From contig NZ_QDKQ01000003.1 of NCBI RefSeq assembly GCF_003116815.1, positions 1-47,583 of the forward strand: a stretch of DNA of 47,583 nucleotides. The letters are read 5' to 3'. The notes below the pieces were generated by a model that ran no database searches, was not told the origin of the DNA, and was given only the letters and a program-made list of their open reading frames with translations. Source of the stretch: Caulobacter endophyticus (GTDB taxonomy: Bacteria; Pseudomonadota; Alphaproteobacteria; Caulobacterales; Caulobacteraceae). Position 1 is the first letter of the stretch. The number at the start of each line of letters is the position of its first letter. This document shows positions 17,867 through 25,273 of this stretch, in pieces. The translations under genes were made by a program, and so were the position numbers.

Positions 17867-18919
17867 TCAGACCTCAGCCACCGGGACCCACAGCACCTCA
17901 TCGATGCGCCGAGCGCCCGTGGCCAGAAGCGCCAGCCGGTCGAAGCCCAGCGCCGAGCCCGACGCCGGCGGCATGTGCTCCAGCGCCGCCAGGAAGTCCT
18001 CGTCGATGGGATAGCGCTCGCCGTAGACGCGCTGCTTCTCGTCCATCTCGGCCACGAACCGGCGGCGCTGTTCGGCCGCGTCGGTCAGTTCGCCGAAGGC
18101 GTTGGCCAGCTCCACCCCGCAGGCATAGAGCTCGAAGCGCTCGGCCACGCGCGGGTCGCCCGGCTTGGGCCGGGCCAGGGCCGCCTCGGCCGTGGGGTAC
18201 TCGCACAGCACCGTGGCCCGTCCGATCCCGAGGTTGGGCTCGACCTTCTCGACGATCACCCGGCTGAAGACATCGGCCCAGGTGTCGTCGGCCGAGACCC
18301 GGATCCCCGTCGCGCTCGCCGAGGCCGCCAGGGCGTCGCGGTCGGTCGCTCCGCCTTCGCCCAGGCTCGCCAGCAGGTCGACGCCGGCGTGGCGCATGAA
18401 GGCGTCGGCCACCGTCAGCCGCTCGGGCGCGGCGAAGGGATCGCAGTTCAGGCCCCGGAACGAGAACAGCCTTGTCCCCGCCGTTTCCGCCGCCAGGGCC
18501 AGCAGGGCCGCGCAGTCGCCCATCAGGGTCTCGTAGGGCTCGCCGACCCGGTACCACTCCAGCATGGTGAACTCCGGATGGTGCAGCGGCCCGCGCTCCC
18601 TGTTCCGCCAGACCTTGCCCAGGCTGAAGATCCGCTGCTCGCCGGCCGCGAGCAGCTTCTTGCAGGCGAATTCAGGCGAGGTGTGCAGGTGCATCTCGGC
18701 GCGCTCGCCCGACAGGCCGATCGCCTGGGTCGAGAAGGCGTGCAGGTGCGCCTCGTTGCCGGGCGAGACCTGGAGGCAGGCCGCGTCGATCTCCAGGAAG
18801 TCACGGGCCGCGAACCAGCCCCGCACCGCCGCGGTGATCCGGTTGCGGGCCAGCAGGAACGGGCGGCGGTCCTGGTGCTTGCCGCGGCTCCACCAGGGAG
18901 AAGGAGAGGGGGACGACAC
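17867..18919 (-). CDS. epmA: EF-P--(R)-beta-lysine ligase, EpmA (GenX/PoxA)
   Basis: A 350-residue class II lysyl-tRNA-synthetase paralogue without the N-terminal anticodon-binding domain, the hallmark of EpmA. Motif 2 is RNRERGPLHHPEFTMLEWY (about 105-123) and motif 3 is GSALGFDRLALL (about 321-332); SPEFACKKLLAAG fits the lysine/ATP pocket. EpmA activates (R)-beta-lysine and transfers it to the conserved lysine of EF-P instead of to tRNA. The gene is divergent from efp with 136 bases between them, and epmB is about 2 kb away. Together they make a full modification set, lacking only the optional hydroxylase EpmC. Confidence 0.92.
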   Translation of the reverse strand: MSSPSPSPWWSRGKHQDRRPFLLARNRITAAVRGWFAARDFLEIDAACLQVSPGNEAHLHAFSTQAIGLSGERAEMHLHTSPEFACKKLLAAGEQRIFSLGKVWRNRERGPLHHPEFTMLEWYRVGEPYETLMGDCAALLALAAETAGTRLFSFRGLNCDPFAAPERLTVADAFMRHAGVDLLASLGEGGATDRDALAASASATGIRVSADDTWADVFSRVIVEKVEPNLGIGRATVLCEYPTAEAALARPKPGDPRVAERFELYACGVELANAFGELTDAAEQRRRFVAEMDEKQRVYGERYPIDEDFLAALEHMPPASGSALGFDRLALLATGARRIDEVLWVPVAEV

Positions 18920-19055
18920 GGGCGGCCTCGATAGGGACGAAACGACGGAAGGGCTGGCGATCTAGCCCCGTTCGCTATAGAGGGGCACACGGATTCATCT
19001 GCAATATACGCGCGCGCGGTCTACGCGCCGTCGCCCGATCTTCGAGGACTCTCAC

Positions 19056-19622
19056 GTGAAGGTAGCCGCCAGCTCGCTCCGCAAGGGCGCCGTCGTCGAT
19101 ATGGAAGGCAAGCTCTATGTCGTCCTGACCGTCGATAACATCCACCCGGGCAAGGGCACCCCGGTGACCCAGCTCAACATGCGCCGCATCAGCGACGGCG
19201 TTAAGGTGTCGGAACGCTACCGCACCACCGAGCAGGTCGAGCGCGCCTTCGTCGACCAGCGCAACCACACCTTCCTGTATCAGGACGGCGAAGGCTTCCA
19301 CTTCATGAACCCGGAAACCTACGACCAGCTCGTGGCCACCGAGGAAGTGATCGGCGACGCCGCGCCCTACCTGCAGGAAAACATGACGGTCCAGCTGTCG
19401 ACCCACAACGACGTGCCGATCGCCATCGAGCTGCCGCGCACCGTGGTCCTCGAGATCGTCGAGACCGAACCGTCAGTGAAGGGTCAGACCGCTTCGTCGT
19501 CGTACAAGCCGGCCGTGCTCAGCAACGGCGTCAAGACCACGGTCCCGCCGTACATCACCGTGGGCACCCGCGTGATCATCCTGACGGAAGACAACAGCTA
19601 TCAGGAACGCGCCAAGGACTGA
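19056..19622 (+). CDS. efp: Translation elongation factor P
   Basis: A 188-residue three-domain factor that rescues ribosomes stalled at polyproline. The N-terminal KOW-like domain holds the HPGKGTP loop with Lys33, equivalent to E. coli Lys34, which is beta-lysylated by EpmA. Two OB domains follow ([20 protein letters not shown] and [20 protein letters not shown]). Retention of Lys33 together with nearby epmA and epmB argues for the lysylation pathway rather than the rhamnosylation type, which uses Arg. The start is GTG, with GAGGA about eight bases ahead. A strong terminator follows 29 bases after the stop. Confidence 0.96.
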   Translation: MKVAASSLRKGAVVDMEGKLYVVLTVDNIHPGKGTPVTQLNMRRISDGVKVSERYRTTEQVERAFVDQRNHTFLYQDGEGFHFMNPETYDQLVATEEVIGDAAPYLQENMTVQLSTHNDVPIAIELPRTVVLEIVETEPSVKGQTASSSYKPAVLSNGVKTTVPPYITVGTRVIILTEDNSYQERAKD

Positions 19623-19651
19623 TCGTCCTCGACAGCTTCCGAAAACAGATG

Positions 19652-19684
19652 ATCCCGGCGGCCGCGAGGCCGCCGGGATTTTTC
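19652..19684 (+). terminator. Rho-independent terminator of efp
   Basis: Perfect 12-bp stem ATCCCGGCGGCC / GGCCGCCGGGAT with a GCGA tetraloop, followed by TTTTTC. It lies between the convergent efp and catalase genes; the T-run serves efp. Confidence 0.88.
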
Positions 19685-19691
19685 TTGGGCG

Positions 19692-21155
19692 CTACTCGGC
19701 GGCCGCCACCTGCGGCGGGGCCAGGCGCGCCAGGGCCTCGGCCACGCCCGCGCCATAGGCCGGGTCGGCCTTGGTGCAGTTGGCGATGTGGCGCTGCTGG
19801 ATGTCGAGGCTGGCGCCGCCAAGCGAGCGGGCGGTGTTGTCGAACAGGGCCTGCCTCTGATCGGCGTCCATCAGCCGGAACAGGTCGCCCGGCTGCTGGT
19901 AGTGATCGTCGTCGACGCGGTGGTCCCAGTGGGCGGCCGCGCCGTCGAGGGCCAGCGGCGGCTCGGCCATGTGCGGGTGGTCGATCCACTCGCCTCGGCT
20001 GTTGGGCCAGTAGGTCGGCGTGGCGCCGAGATTGCCGTCGACCCGCATCGCCCCGTCGCGATGGTAGCTGTGATAGGGGCACTTGGGCGCGTTCACCGGG
20101 ATGTGGACGTGGTTCACCCCCAGGCGATAGCGCTGGGCGTCGCCGTACGAAAAGAGGCGCGCCTGCAGCATCTTGTCGGGCGAGAAGCCGATGCCCGGCA
20201 CGATGTTGGCCGGCGTGAAGGCCGCCTGCTCGACCTCGGCGAAAACGTTTTGGGGGTTGCGGTTCAGCTCCAGCACGCCCGCCTCGATCAGCGGGAACTC
20301 GCCCTTGGGCCAGACCTTGGTCAGGTCGAAGGGATTGAAGCGGAAGGCCTTGGCTTCCGCGTCGGTCATGATCTGCACATAGAGGGTCCAGCGCGGGAAC
20401 TCGCCGCGCTCGATGGCCTCGTAGAGGTCGCGCTGGCTGCTCTCGCGGTCCTTGCCGACCAGCACCTCGGCCTCGCGATCCGTCAGGTTCTCGATCGGCT
20501 GCTGGCTGCGGAAGTGGAACTTCACCCATACCCGCTCATTGGCCGCGTCGATGAAGCTGAAGGTGTGGCTGCCGAAGCCGTGCATGTGGCGATAGCCGCG
20601 CGGCAGGCCCCGCTCGCTCATCACGATCGTCACCTGGTGCAGGGCCTCGGGCAGCAGGGTCCAGAAGTCCCAGTTGTTCTGGGCGCTGCGCATGCCCGTG
20701 CGCGGGTCGCGCTTGACCGCGTGGTTGAGGTCGGGGAAGCGCAGCGGGTCGCGGAAGAAGAACACCGGGGTGTTGTTGCCCACCAGGTCCCAGTTGCCTT
20801 CCTCGGTGTAGAACTTCACCGCGAAGCCGCGGATGTCGCGCTCGGCGTCCGCCGCCCCGCGCTCGCCGGCCACGGTCGAGAAGCGCAGGAACACCGGCGT
20901 TTCCTTGCCGACCTCCGAAAACAGCCTGGCCTTGGTGAAGCGGGTGATGTCGCCGGTGACGGTGAAGGTCCCGTAGGCGCCCGAGCCCTTGGCGTGCATG
21001 CGCCGCTCGGGGATCACCTCGCGGTCGAAATGGGCCAGCTTCTCCAGCAGCCAGATGTCCTGCAGCAGGGCCGGACCGCGCGGGCCGGCGGTCTCGATAT
21101 TGACGTTGTCATGGACGGGCGCGCCGTTGGCGCGGGTGAAACGGGCGTCCGACAT
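19692..21155 (-). CDS. Monofunctional haem catalase (small-subunit type), 487 aa
   Basis: Converts hydrogen peroxide to water and oxygen. The distal His54 lies in [12 protein letters not shown], the catalytic Asn127 in [13 protein letters not shown], and the haem-ligand Tyr337 in [14 protein letters not shown]. The length of about 490 and the absence of a C-terminal flavodoxin-like domain match clade 3 (KatA-like) enzymes, which bind NADPH. ATG 21155 has GGAG seven bases ahead; a longer frame to 21242 adds unrelated residues. No signal peptide is seen, so it is probably cytosolic. It is divergent from the MerC-like gene across about 200 bases. No OxyR site could be recognised with confidence. 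Confidence 0.95.
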   Translation of the reverse strand: MSDARFTRANGAPVHDNVNIETAGPRGPALLQDIWLLEKLAHFDREVIPERRMHAKGSGAYGTFTVTGDITRFTKARLFSEVGKETPVFLRFSTVAGERGAADAERDIRGFAVKFYTEEGNWDLVGNNTPVFFFRDPLRFPDLNHAVKRDPRTGMRSAQNNWDFWTLLPEALHQVTIVMSERGLPRGYRHMHGFGSHTFSFIDAANERVWVKFHFRSQQPIENLTDREAEVLVGKDRESSQRDLYEAIERGEFPRWTLYVQIMTDAEAKAFRFNPFDLTKVWPKGEFPLIEAGVLELNRNPQNVFAEVEQAAFTPANIVPGIGFSPDKMLQARLFSYGDAQRYRLGVNHVHIPVNAPKCPYHSYHRDGAMRVDGNLGATPTYWPNSRGEWIDHPHMAEPPLALDGAAAHWDHRVDDDHYQQPGDLFRLMDADQRQALFDNTARSLGGASLDIQQRHIANCTKADPAYGAGVAEALARLAPPQVAAAE

Positions 21156-21290
21156 GGCGGTCTCCGGCGGTGTTGCGTGGCGGGAGTCTCGCCGATGGCG
21201 CCGGTTTCGGGCTTGAACGATCGCGTCGTTCAGAAGGTGCAAGCGGGAGGCGGCGTAACGCCGCTACCGACAAAATTCGCCGACCCGCCC

Positions 21291-21319
21291 TTGACCTGGT
21301 GTTATGTAATAACATTTAA
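21291..21319 (+). promoter_or_regulatory. Zur-like operator within a putative promoter of the MerC-like gene
   Basis: TGTTAT at 21300-21305 and ATAACA at 21309-21314 form a perfect inverted repeat with a 3-base centre. Read on the minus strand it is ATGTTAT-TAC-ATAACAC, 13 of 14 arm positions of the gammaproteobacterial Zur pattern ATGTTAT-N3-ATAACAT. TTGACC at 21291-21296 could be a -35 element, which would place the palindrome over the spacer where a repressor would act. The patch is notably AT-rich for this genome. It starts 34-53 bases before the MerC-like ATG. Zur assignment is inference; Fur-family relatives are an alternative. Confidence 0.55.
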
Positions 21320-21352
21320 GTCGCCTCGACCGTTCGCATCCGGAGTACCTTC

Positions 21353-21760
21353 ATGGCCCGCCACAACCACCTGCAACGGGGTCTAGACGGCGCTGCGATC
21401 GGCCTTTCGGGCCTTTGCCTGGTGCACTGCCTGGCCCTGCCGGCCATGGCCGCCCTGCTGCCGCTGGCCGCCAACCTGTCGCACGCCGAGTGGCTGCACC
21501 CGCTGTTCCTGGCCATGGCCGCGCCGATCTCGGTCTTCGCCCTGGCGCGCTCGGGCAACTGGAAGCGCCCTGGCATGGTGGCTCTGGCGGCGGTCGGCCT
21601 TTCGCTGATGGCGGCCGGCGCCTTCGTGCCGATGAACGACTGGGCCGAAGCCGCCCTGACCAGCCTGGGCGGCCTGGCCCTGGCCGGCGTCCATCTGCTC
21701 AACGCCCGCATCTGCTCGTGCGCCGAACAGTCGAAACTGGAGCCGGCCCCGCAGGCTTGA
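21353..21760 (+). CDS. MerC-like four-helix membrane protein, 135 aa
   Basis: A MerC-domain inner-membrane protein with four predicted helices (about 11-36, 45-63, 70-92, 95-118). The first helix carries the Cys-Leu-Val-His-Cys motif, and the C-terminus has Cys-Ser-Cys. MerC was defined as a mercuric-ion transporter, but chromosomal relatives outside mer operons are associated with metal homeostasis, often zinc. No merR, merA or merP is present here. The upstream Zur-like palindrome points to derepression under zinc limitation. ATG 21353 has GGAG seven bases ahead. The true metal is not known. Confidence 0.82.
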   Translation: MARHNHLQRGLDGAAIGLSGLCLVHCLALPAMAALLPLAANLSHAEWLHPLFLAMAAPISVFALARSGNWKRPGMVALAAVGLSLMAAGAFVPMNDWAEAALTSLGGLALAGVHLLNARICSCAEQSKLEPAPQA

Positions 21761-21826
21761 ACACCCTTTCGGGACGGTCGTGGCTGAGCTATCGTCTCAA
21801 CCGACAAGACAGCGCGAGGTCCGCCC

Positions 21827-22255
21827 ATGAAGTCCGCGTCTCTCATCGCTTTGGCCGCACTGGCGCTCGGCGCCGCGCCCGCCTTGGCCGACAACGGCCA
21901 GGTCTTCGACTACGCCGCCCAACAGCGCGCCTATTCCAGCGTGCTGCCGCGCGACAACGCCCGTCAGTGCTTCAATGGCGCGTTCATCGCCGGCGCCGAC
22001 CGCTCGGGCGACAAGACGGTCTACGTACAGTCCGCCCAGGGCATCTACCGGTTGCGCCTGGCCAGCGATTGCGAAGGCCTGAACGCCGCCGAGAAGATCA
22101 ATGTCCGCTCGAGCGGCAGCGACATCGTCTGCCCGGGCGAGGTCGCCGACGTCGTCGCCAAGACGGCTGCAGGCCCGCAGCATTGCCGCGTGGCCGAGGT
22201 GCGTCGTCTGAGCGCCGACGAAGTCACCGCCCTGTCGACGGCGAGCCGGCGCTAG
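21827..22255 (+). CDS. Secreted DUF6491-like protein, 142 aa
   Basis: A signal peptide (MKSASLIALAALALGAAPALA) precedes a domain with paired cysteines: CFNGAFI, ASDCEGLN, DIVCPGE and HCRVAEVRRL. The spacing of Cys and the beta-rich middle (KTVYVQSAQGIYRLRLA) resemble small periplasmic proteins of the DUF6491 type found in Caulobacterales. Two disulfides are likely. GAGG lies nine bases before the ATG. It follows the MerC-like gene by 66 bases, so read-through is possible, and it is convergent with the GH9 gene. Function is unknown. Confidence 0.65.
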   Translation: MKSASLIALAALALGAAPALADNGQVFDYAAQQRAYSSVLPRDNARQCFNGAFIAGADRSGDKTVYVQSAQGIYRLRLASDCEGLNAAEKINVRSSGSDIVCPGEVADVVAKTAAGPQHCRVAEVRRLSADEVTALSTASRR

Positions 22256-22270
22256 TACGCCGCCCGATCC

Positions 22271-24109
22271 CTAGGTCCCCTCGTCGAGGAACGCCGCCAC
22301 CCAGAAGAACGGTGCGTTCCAGTTGATGGCGACCTCGTTCTGGGTGAAGGCGTCGATGCTGTCGGTCCAGCAGGTCTGGGCCGCGCACTTGCCTTCCATC
22401 GCCTTGGCCACTTCGTCGCTGAAGGCGGTGTTGTTGGGCCCGCCCGAGATCACGCCGGGCGGCGGGGCAGGGTACTTGCCCTTGCCCACCCAGAAGCGGT
22501 GGTGCGGATGCTTCATCGGCCGCGCGCCCCAGCCGGTGACGTAGGACTGGTCCAGGGGATTGCGGCCCAGCACGTAGTCCATGGCGTCGGCCGCAGCCTG
22601 ACGATAGGCGGGCTGGCCGGTAAAGTCGTAGGCCAGGCCCAGCACCATGGCGCGGTTCATGATCACGCCGTTCGAGCCCCAGACATAGCGCGTCCCCGCA
22701 TCCGGCAGGCGATAGCCGGCCTGCAGGTCCTCGGCGGCGTAGCGGTCGGCGGCGGCGGCCAGACCGGCGCGGGCGGCGTCGCGCACCTGCGCCGGAACCT
22801 TGTCCGACAGCGCCAGCGAGATCACCCCCAGGGTCGAGGTCGAGCCCCAGCCGGGCGCGTCGGCCGGCTTGCCGGCGGCGGGCATGTAGGGCGAGGCCTG
22901 TACGACCTCGCCGTAAGACCCCTCGCCGGTGGTCGCCCACAGTTCGGCCGCCGCCCAGAACAGCTCGTCGCCCAGTTCGCCGTCGCCGTAGCCGCCCCCG
23001 CCGTTGAACTGGCTGTGGGCGTAGATTTCCGGATTGCGCCGCGCCGCGTCGAAGGCGCTGCGGGCGACCTTCAGGCAGCGCGCCGAGAAAGCCGGGTCGA
23101 TGTCCTTCCACACACGCGCGCATTGGGCGGCGACGGCGGCCAGGTTGAGGGTCGCGCCGGTGGTCGGATGGAAGAGGTAGCGCGGCGCGGGATCCTCGTG
23201 CGGGGCGGTCGGCACGCCGGTCCAATAGGCGTCGGTCAGCTTCTGATGGGCCATGCCCGAGGCGTCGACCTCGGTCAGCGCCAGTTGCTCCTTGCCCTGC
23301 CTGCCGATCGGCAGGGCCATGCTTGTCCCCGGCGGCGCCTGCATGCGCAGCATGAACTCCAGCTCCCATCGGGCCTCGTCCAAGAGGTCGGAGACGCCGT
23401 TGCCGGCCTCGGGGATGCGCTGGCTGCCGTCGGCGAAGTCGGCCTTCTTGCCCTGGGCGGCCAGGCGCTCGTGATAGTTCACCAGCGTCCATACCGAGAT
23501 GCCGCCGTTGACGACGTACTTGCCGTGGTCGCCGGCGTCGTACCAGCCCTTGCTGGCGTTCAGTTCGTAGCCGCAGCCGGCCCAGACCTGGCCGCGCTGG
23601 TCCTGGCCGTTGAAACAGGTGGCCCGGTCGGGCGCGTGGGCGGCCGGGCGCGCCAGCTTCGGATCGTCGCCGAACCGTGCCTCGATCGCGGCGCCGCTGC
23701 GGTTCTGGTAGAAGAAGGCCAGGGCGTCGCGCTTGAGCCGCGCATAGGGATGGGCGTCGATGGCGAACGGCCGGCTGGCCCGCTGGCCGACCTTCAGCCG
23801 ATAGCCATAGCCGGCCGGGGCCGTCGAGAAGTCGATCTGGTGCAGGCTTTCGCCCGAGGCCGCGTCGGGACCGACCACCCTGGTCCAGCCCTTGGTGACC
23901 ACCCGGCCGTCCTTGTCCTCCAGGACCCAGGGCAGGGGCGTCGTCGAGGTCTCCGGCAACACCGCCAGCTTTCCCGCGCGCTCCAGCACCCCGACCTGGT
24001 TCAGCCGGATCGGGGCGAGCGGTTCGGCCGCGAGGCTGGGCGAGGCGAGGGCGGCCAGGGTGGTCAGCGCGGTCGCCGCCAGCAGGACGGGCATCGAACG
24101 GTGCGGCAA
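22271..24109 (-). CDS. Glycoside hydrolase family 9 protein, 612 aa
   Basis: A secreted beta-1,4-glucan-type hydrolase. A signal peptide (residues 1-28) leads to an N-terminal Ig-like domain (about 30-118) and then the (alpha/alpha)6 barrel. Asp191 and Asp194 in GWYDAGDHGKYVVN match the catalytic-base motif of GH9. NPLDQSYVTGWG with PHHR follows, and Glu592 in the C-terminal NEVAINWNAPFFW fits the general acid. The best start is TTG at 24109: GGAGG lies six bases ahead and it gives a basic n-region, while the first ATG (24094) would leave the RBS 21 bases away. Substrate is probably cellulose, cello-oligosaccharides or mixed-linkage glucan. A LacI-like palindrome lies 68 bases upstream. Confidence 0.9.
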   Translation of the reverse strand: MPHRSMPVLLAATALTTLAALASPSLAAEPLAPIRLNQVGVLERAGKLAVLPETSTTPLPWVLEDKDGRVVTKGWTRVVGPDAASGESLHQIDFSTAPAGYGYRLKVGQRASRPFAIDAHPYARLKRDALAFFYQNRSGAAIEARFGDDPKLARPAAHAPDRATCFNGQDQRGQVWAGCGYELNASKGWYDAGDHGKYVVNGGISVWTLVNYHERLAAQGKKADFADGSQRIPEAGNGVSDLLDEARWELEFMLRMQAPPGTSMALPIGRQGKEQLALTEVDASGMAHQKLTDAYWTGVPTAPHEDPAPRYLFHPTTGATLNLAAVAAQCARVWKDIDPAFSARCLKVARSAFDAARRNPEIYAHSQFNGGGGYGDGELGDELFWAAAELWATTGEGSYGEVVQASPYMPAAGKPADAPGWGSTSTLGVISLALSDKVPAQVRDAARAGLAAAADRYAAEDLQAGYRLPDAGTRYVWGSNGVIMNRAMVLGLAYDFTGQPAYRQAAADAMDYVLGRNPLDQSYVTGWGARPMKHPHHRFWVGKGKYPAPPPGVISGGPNNTAFSDEVAKAMEGKCAAQTCWTDSIDAFTQNEVAINWNAPFFWVAAFLDEGT

Positions 24110-24176
24110 GGGCTTCCTCCGGGACGCGAAACAGATGGACGTCTTTTCGCGCCCCGGCGAGACCCTAGGCGATATC

Positions 24177-24190
24177 TGACAGCGTTGTCA
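24177..24190 (-). promoter_or_regulatory. LacI-type palindrome upstream of the GH9 gene
   Basis: TGACAGCGTTGTCA is an inverted repeat (TGACA ... TGTCA) around a central CG, the typical form of LacI/GalR-family operators. It lies 68 bases before the GH9 start, a usual position for promoter control. The cognate regulator is not in the window. Confidence 0.5.
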
Positions 24191-24245
24191 CGTCTCGATG
24201 CGGTTGCGGCCCGCCGCCCGGGCGGAGGGCGCGCGTCGGCCGGTC

Positions 24246-24824
24246 CTAGTAGCCCACGAACGGCAGCGAGGAGTGGTGGACGATAATGCGCAGGACGCCG
24301 CGATCGTCCTTCTTGAACACCCAGGTCTTGTCGACCACCGTCACATTGTCGTCCTTGTCGCGCAGTTCCAGCGTGCCCATGGTGTTGGCGACCGCGCCGT
24401 TGATCTGGATGCCGACCGGCTTGTAGGTCACGCTGCGCCACGGCAGCAGGGCGAAGCCGTCGTCATAGGGATAGGCTTTGTCGTGGCCAACGAAATAGGC
24501 CAGGGCGCCGACCTTGGTCTTGCGGAAGGTCTGCGGCTTGCGGGTCAGGGTCGGCTTGAACAGCACCGGCCCCAGGTCATAGCCGTAGGCCTTTTCGATG
24601 AAGGCGCTGGCCTGGGCCCTGGCCTTGTCGATATTGGCCTCGTTCTCGTCATAGACCAGGGAGATCGACACCAGGCCCTTGCCCCAGGCTTCGGCCGCGG
24701 CGGTGACCTCGGCCTCGGAAATCCGGGGCGGGATGACCTGGGCGGCGGCGGGCGAGGCCGTGGCGGCGACGGCGGCCAGGGCGAAGGCCGAGGCGATCAG
24801 GGAGCGGCGGGTGTTCGAAGTCAT
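24246..24824 (-). CDS. Secreted NTF2-like protein, 192 aa
   Basis: A signal peptide (MTSNTRRSLIASAFALAAVA..., cleaved near residue 28) is followed by an alpha+beta domain: EAEVTAAAEAWGKGLVSISL, GPVLFKPTLTRKPQTFR, ALAYFVGHDKAYPYDDGFAL and a C-terminal LRIIVHHSSLPFVGY. The pattern matches a group of periplasmic SnoaL/NTF2-like proteins in proteobacteria that databases sometimes mislabel as phosphoribosyl-AMP cyclohydrolase. None of that enzyme's metal-binding motifs are seen. GGAGG lies nine bases before ATG 24824. It lies upstream of the GH9 gene on the same strand, 136 bases away, but the GH9 gene seems to have its own operator. Function is unknown. Confidence 0.75.
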   Translation of the reverse strand: MTSNTRRSLIASAFALAAVAATASPAAAQVIPPRISEAEVTAAAEAWGKGLVSISLVYDENEANIDKARAQASAFIEKAYGYDLGPVLFKPTLTRKPQTFRKTKVGALAYFVGHDKAYPYDDGFALLPWRSVTYKPVGIQINGAVANTMGTLELRDKDDNVTVVDKTWVFKKDDRGVLRIIVHHSSLPFVGY

Positions 24825-25006
24825 CTTGTCGTACCTCCACGGATAGGCGGCGGCCGACGTGGCCGCGCGCAGTTGGCTGGATGCGGACGCTGACTGGTCA
24901 CTGGGGCGTTCGGATCGGTCCCCCGAGGGACGTCGTCGAAGACGCGCGGGGCTTGATCGGGAGGGAGTGCGCGGTGTCAGGCCTGACGCCCGGCGGCCCC
25001 CCAAAG

Positions 25007-25016
25007 CCCCCCCCCC
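25007..25016. repeat. C10 homopolymer in a gene-free stretch
   Basis: A run of ten C, with a C6 run just before it at 24997-25002. It sits within the 449-base gap 24825-25273. Besides this run, the gap holds an AT-rich patch near 25030-25070, a possible gene remnant at 25124-25216, and a palindrome at 25215-25228; I see no intact gene there. Confidence 0.6.
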
Positions 25017-25123
25017 GCCACCTTTGGGATGGTTCTGCAGTTATTGCAATCTATGAATGTATTGCCGGTGTCTGCGTGGCGTGACGCTAGCCCAAGGGGG
25101 CTGCTCATCCGCAGCCAGCGTAA

Positions 25124-25216
25124 GTCGAGTTCGCCGCCCAGCTGCGCCGCGACGAGATCGAGACCCGATTCCCGGGCCTGCTGGCCCTGGTCGCCGCCGA
25201 GGACCAGTCCCTCTAG
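25124..25216 (+). pseudogene. Possible C-terminal remnant of a lost gene (30 codons)
   Basis: After an in-frame TAA at 25121, this frame reads VEFAAQLRRDEIETRFPGLL and ends at TAG with A-L-V-A-A-E-D-Q-S-L. Third positions are almost all G or C and the peptide is helical and protein-like, while no start codon or RBS exists for it. It looks like the tail of a deleted or rearranged gene. The parent family is not recognisable from 30 residues. Confidence 0.3.
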
Positions 25217-25228
25217 ACACCGGTGTCT
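25215..25228 (+). promoter_or_regulatory. Perfect 14-base palindrome upstream of the DUF885 gene
   Basis: AGACACCGGTGTCT is fully self-complementary with an ACCGGT core. It ends 45 bases before the DUF885 start codon. The core and flank (ACCGGTGTC) are shared with sites upstream of the pectate lyase and the LamG-like giant, as expected for operators of one LacI-type regulator or of close paralogues. Confidence 0.5.
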
Positions 25229-25273
25229 TTCCCGCTACGACAGGGGGTAACGAGAGAATAGGGAGGCGGCCGG

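Noticed and set aside
21353..21760. Mercury-resistance operon (merC)
   Set aside because: No merR, merA, merT or merP nearby, and the promoter carries a Zur-like site instead.
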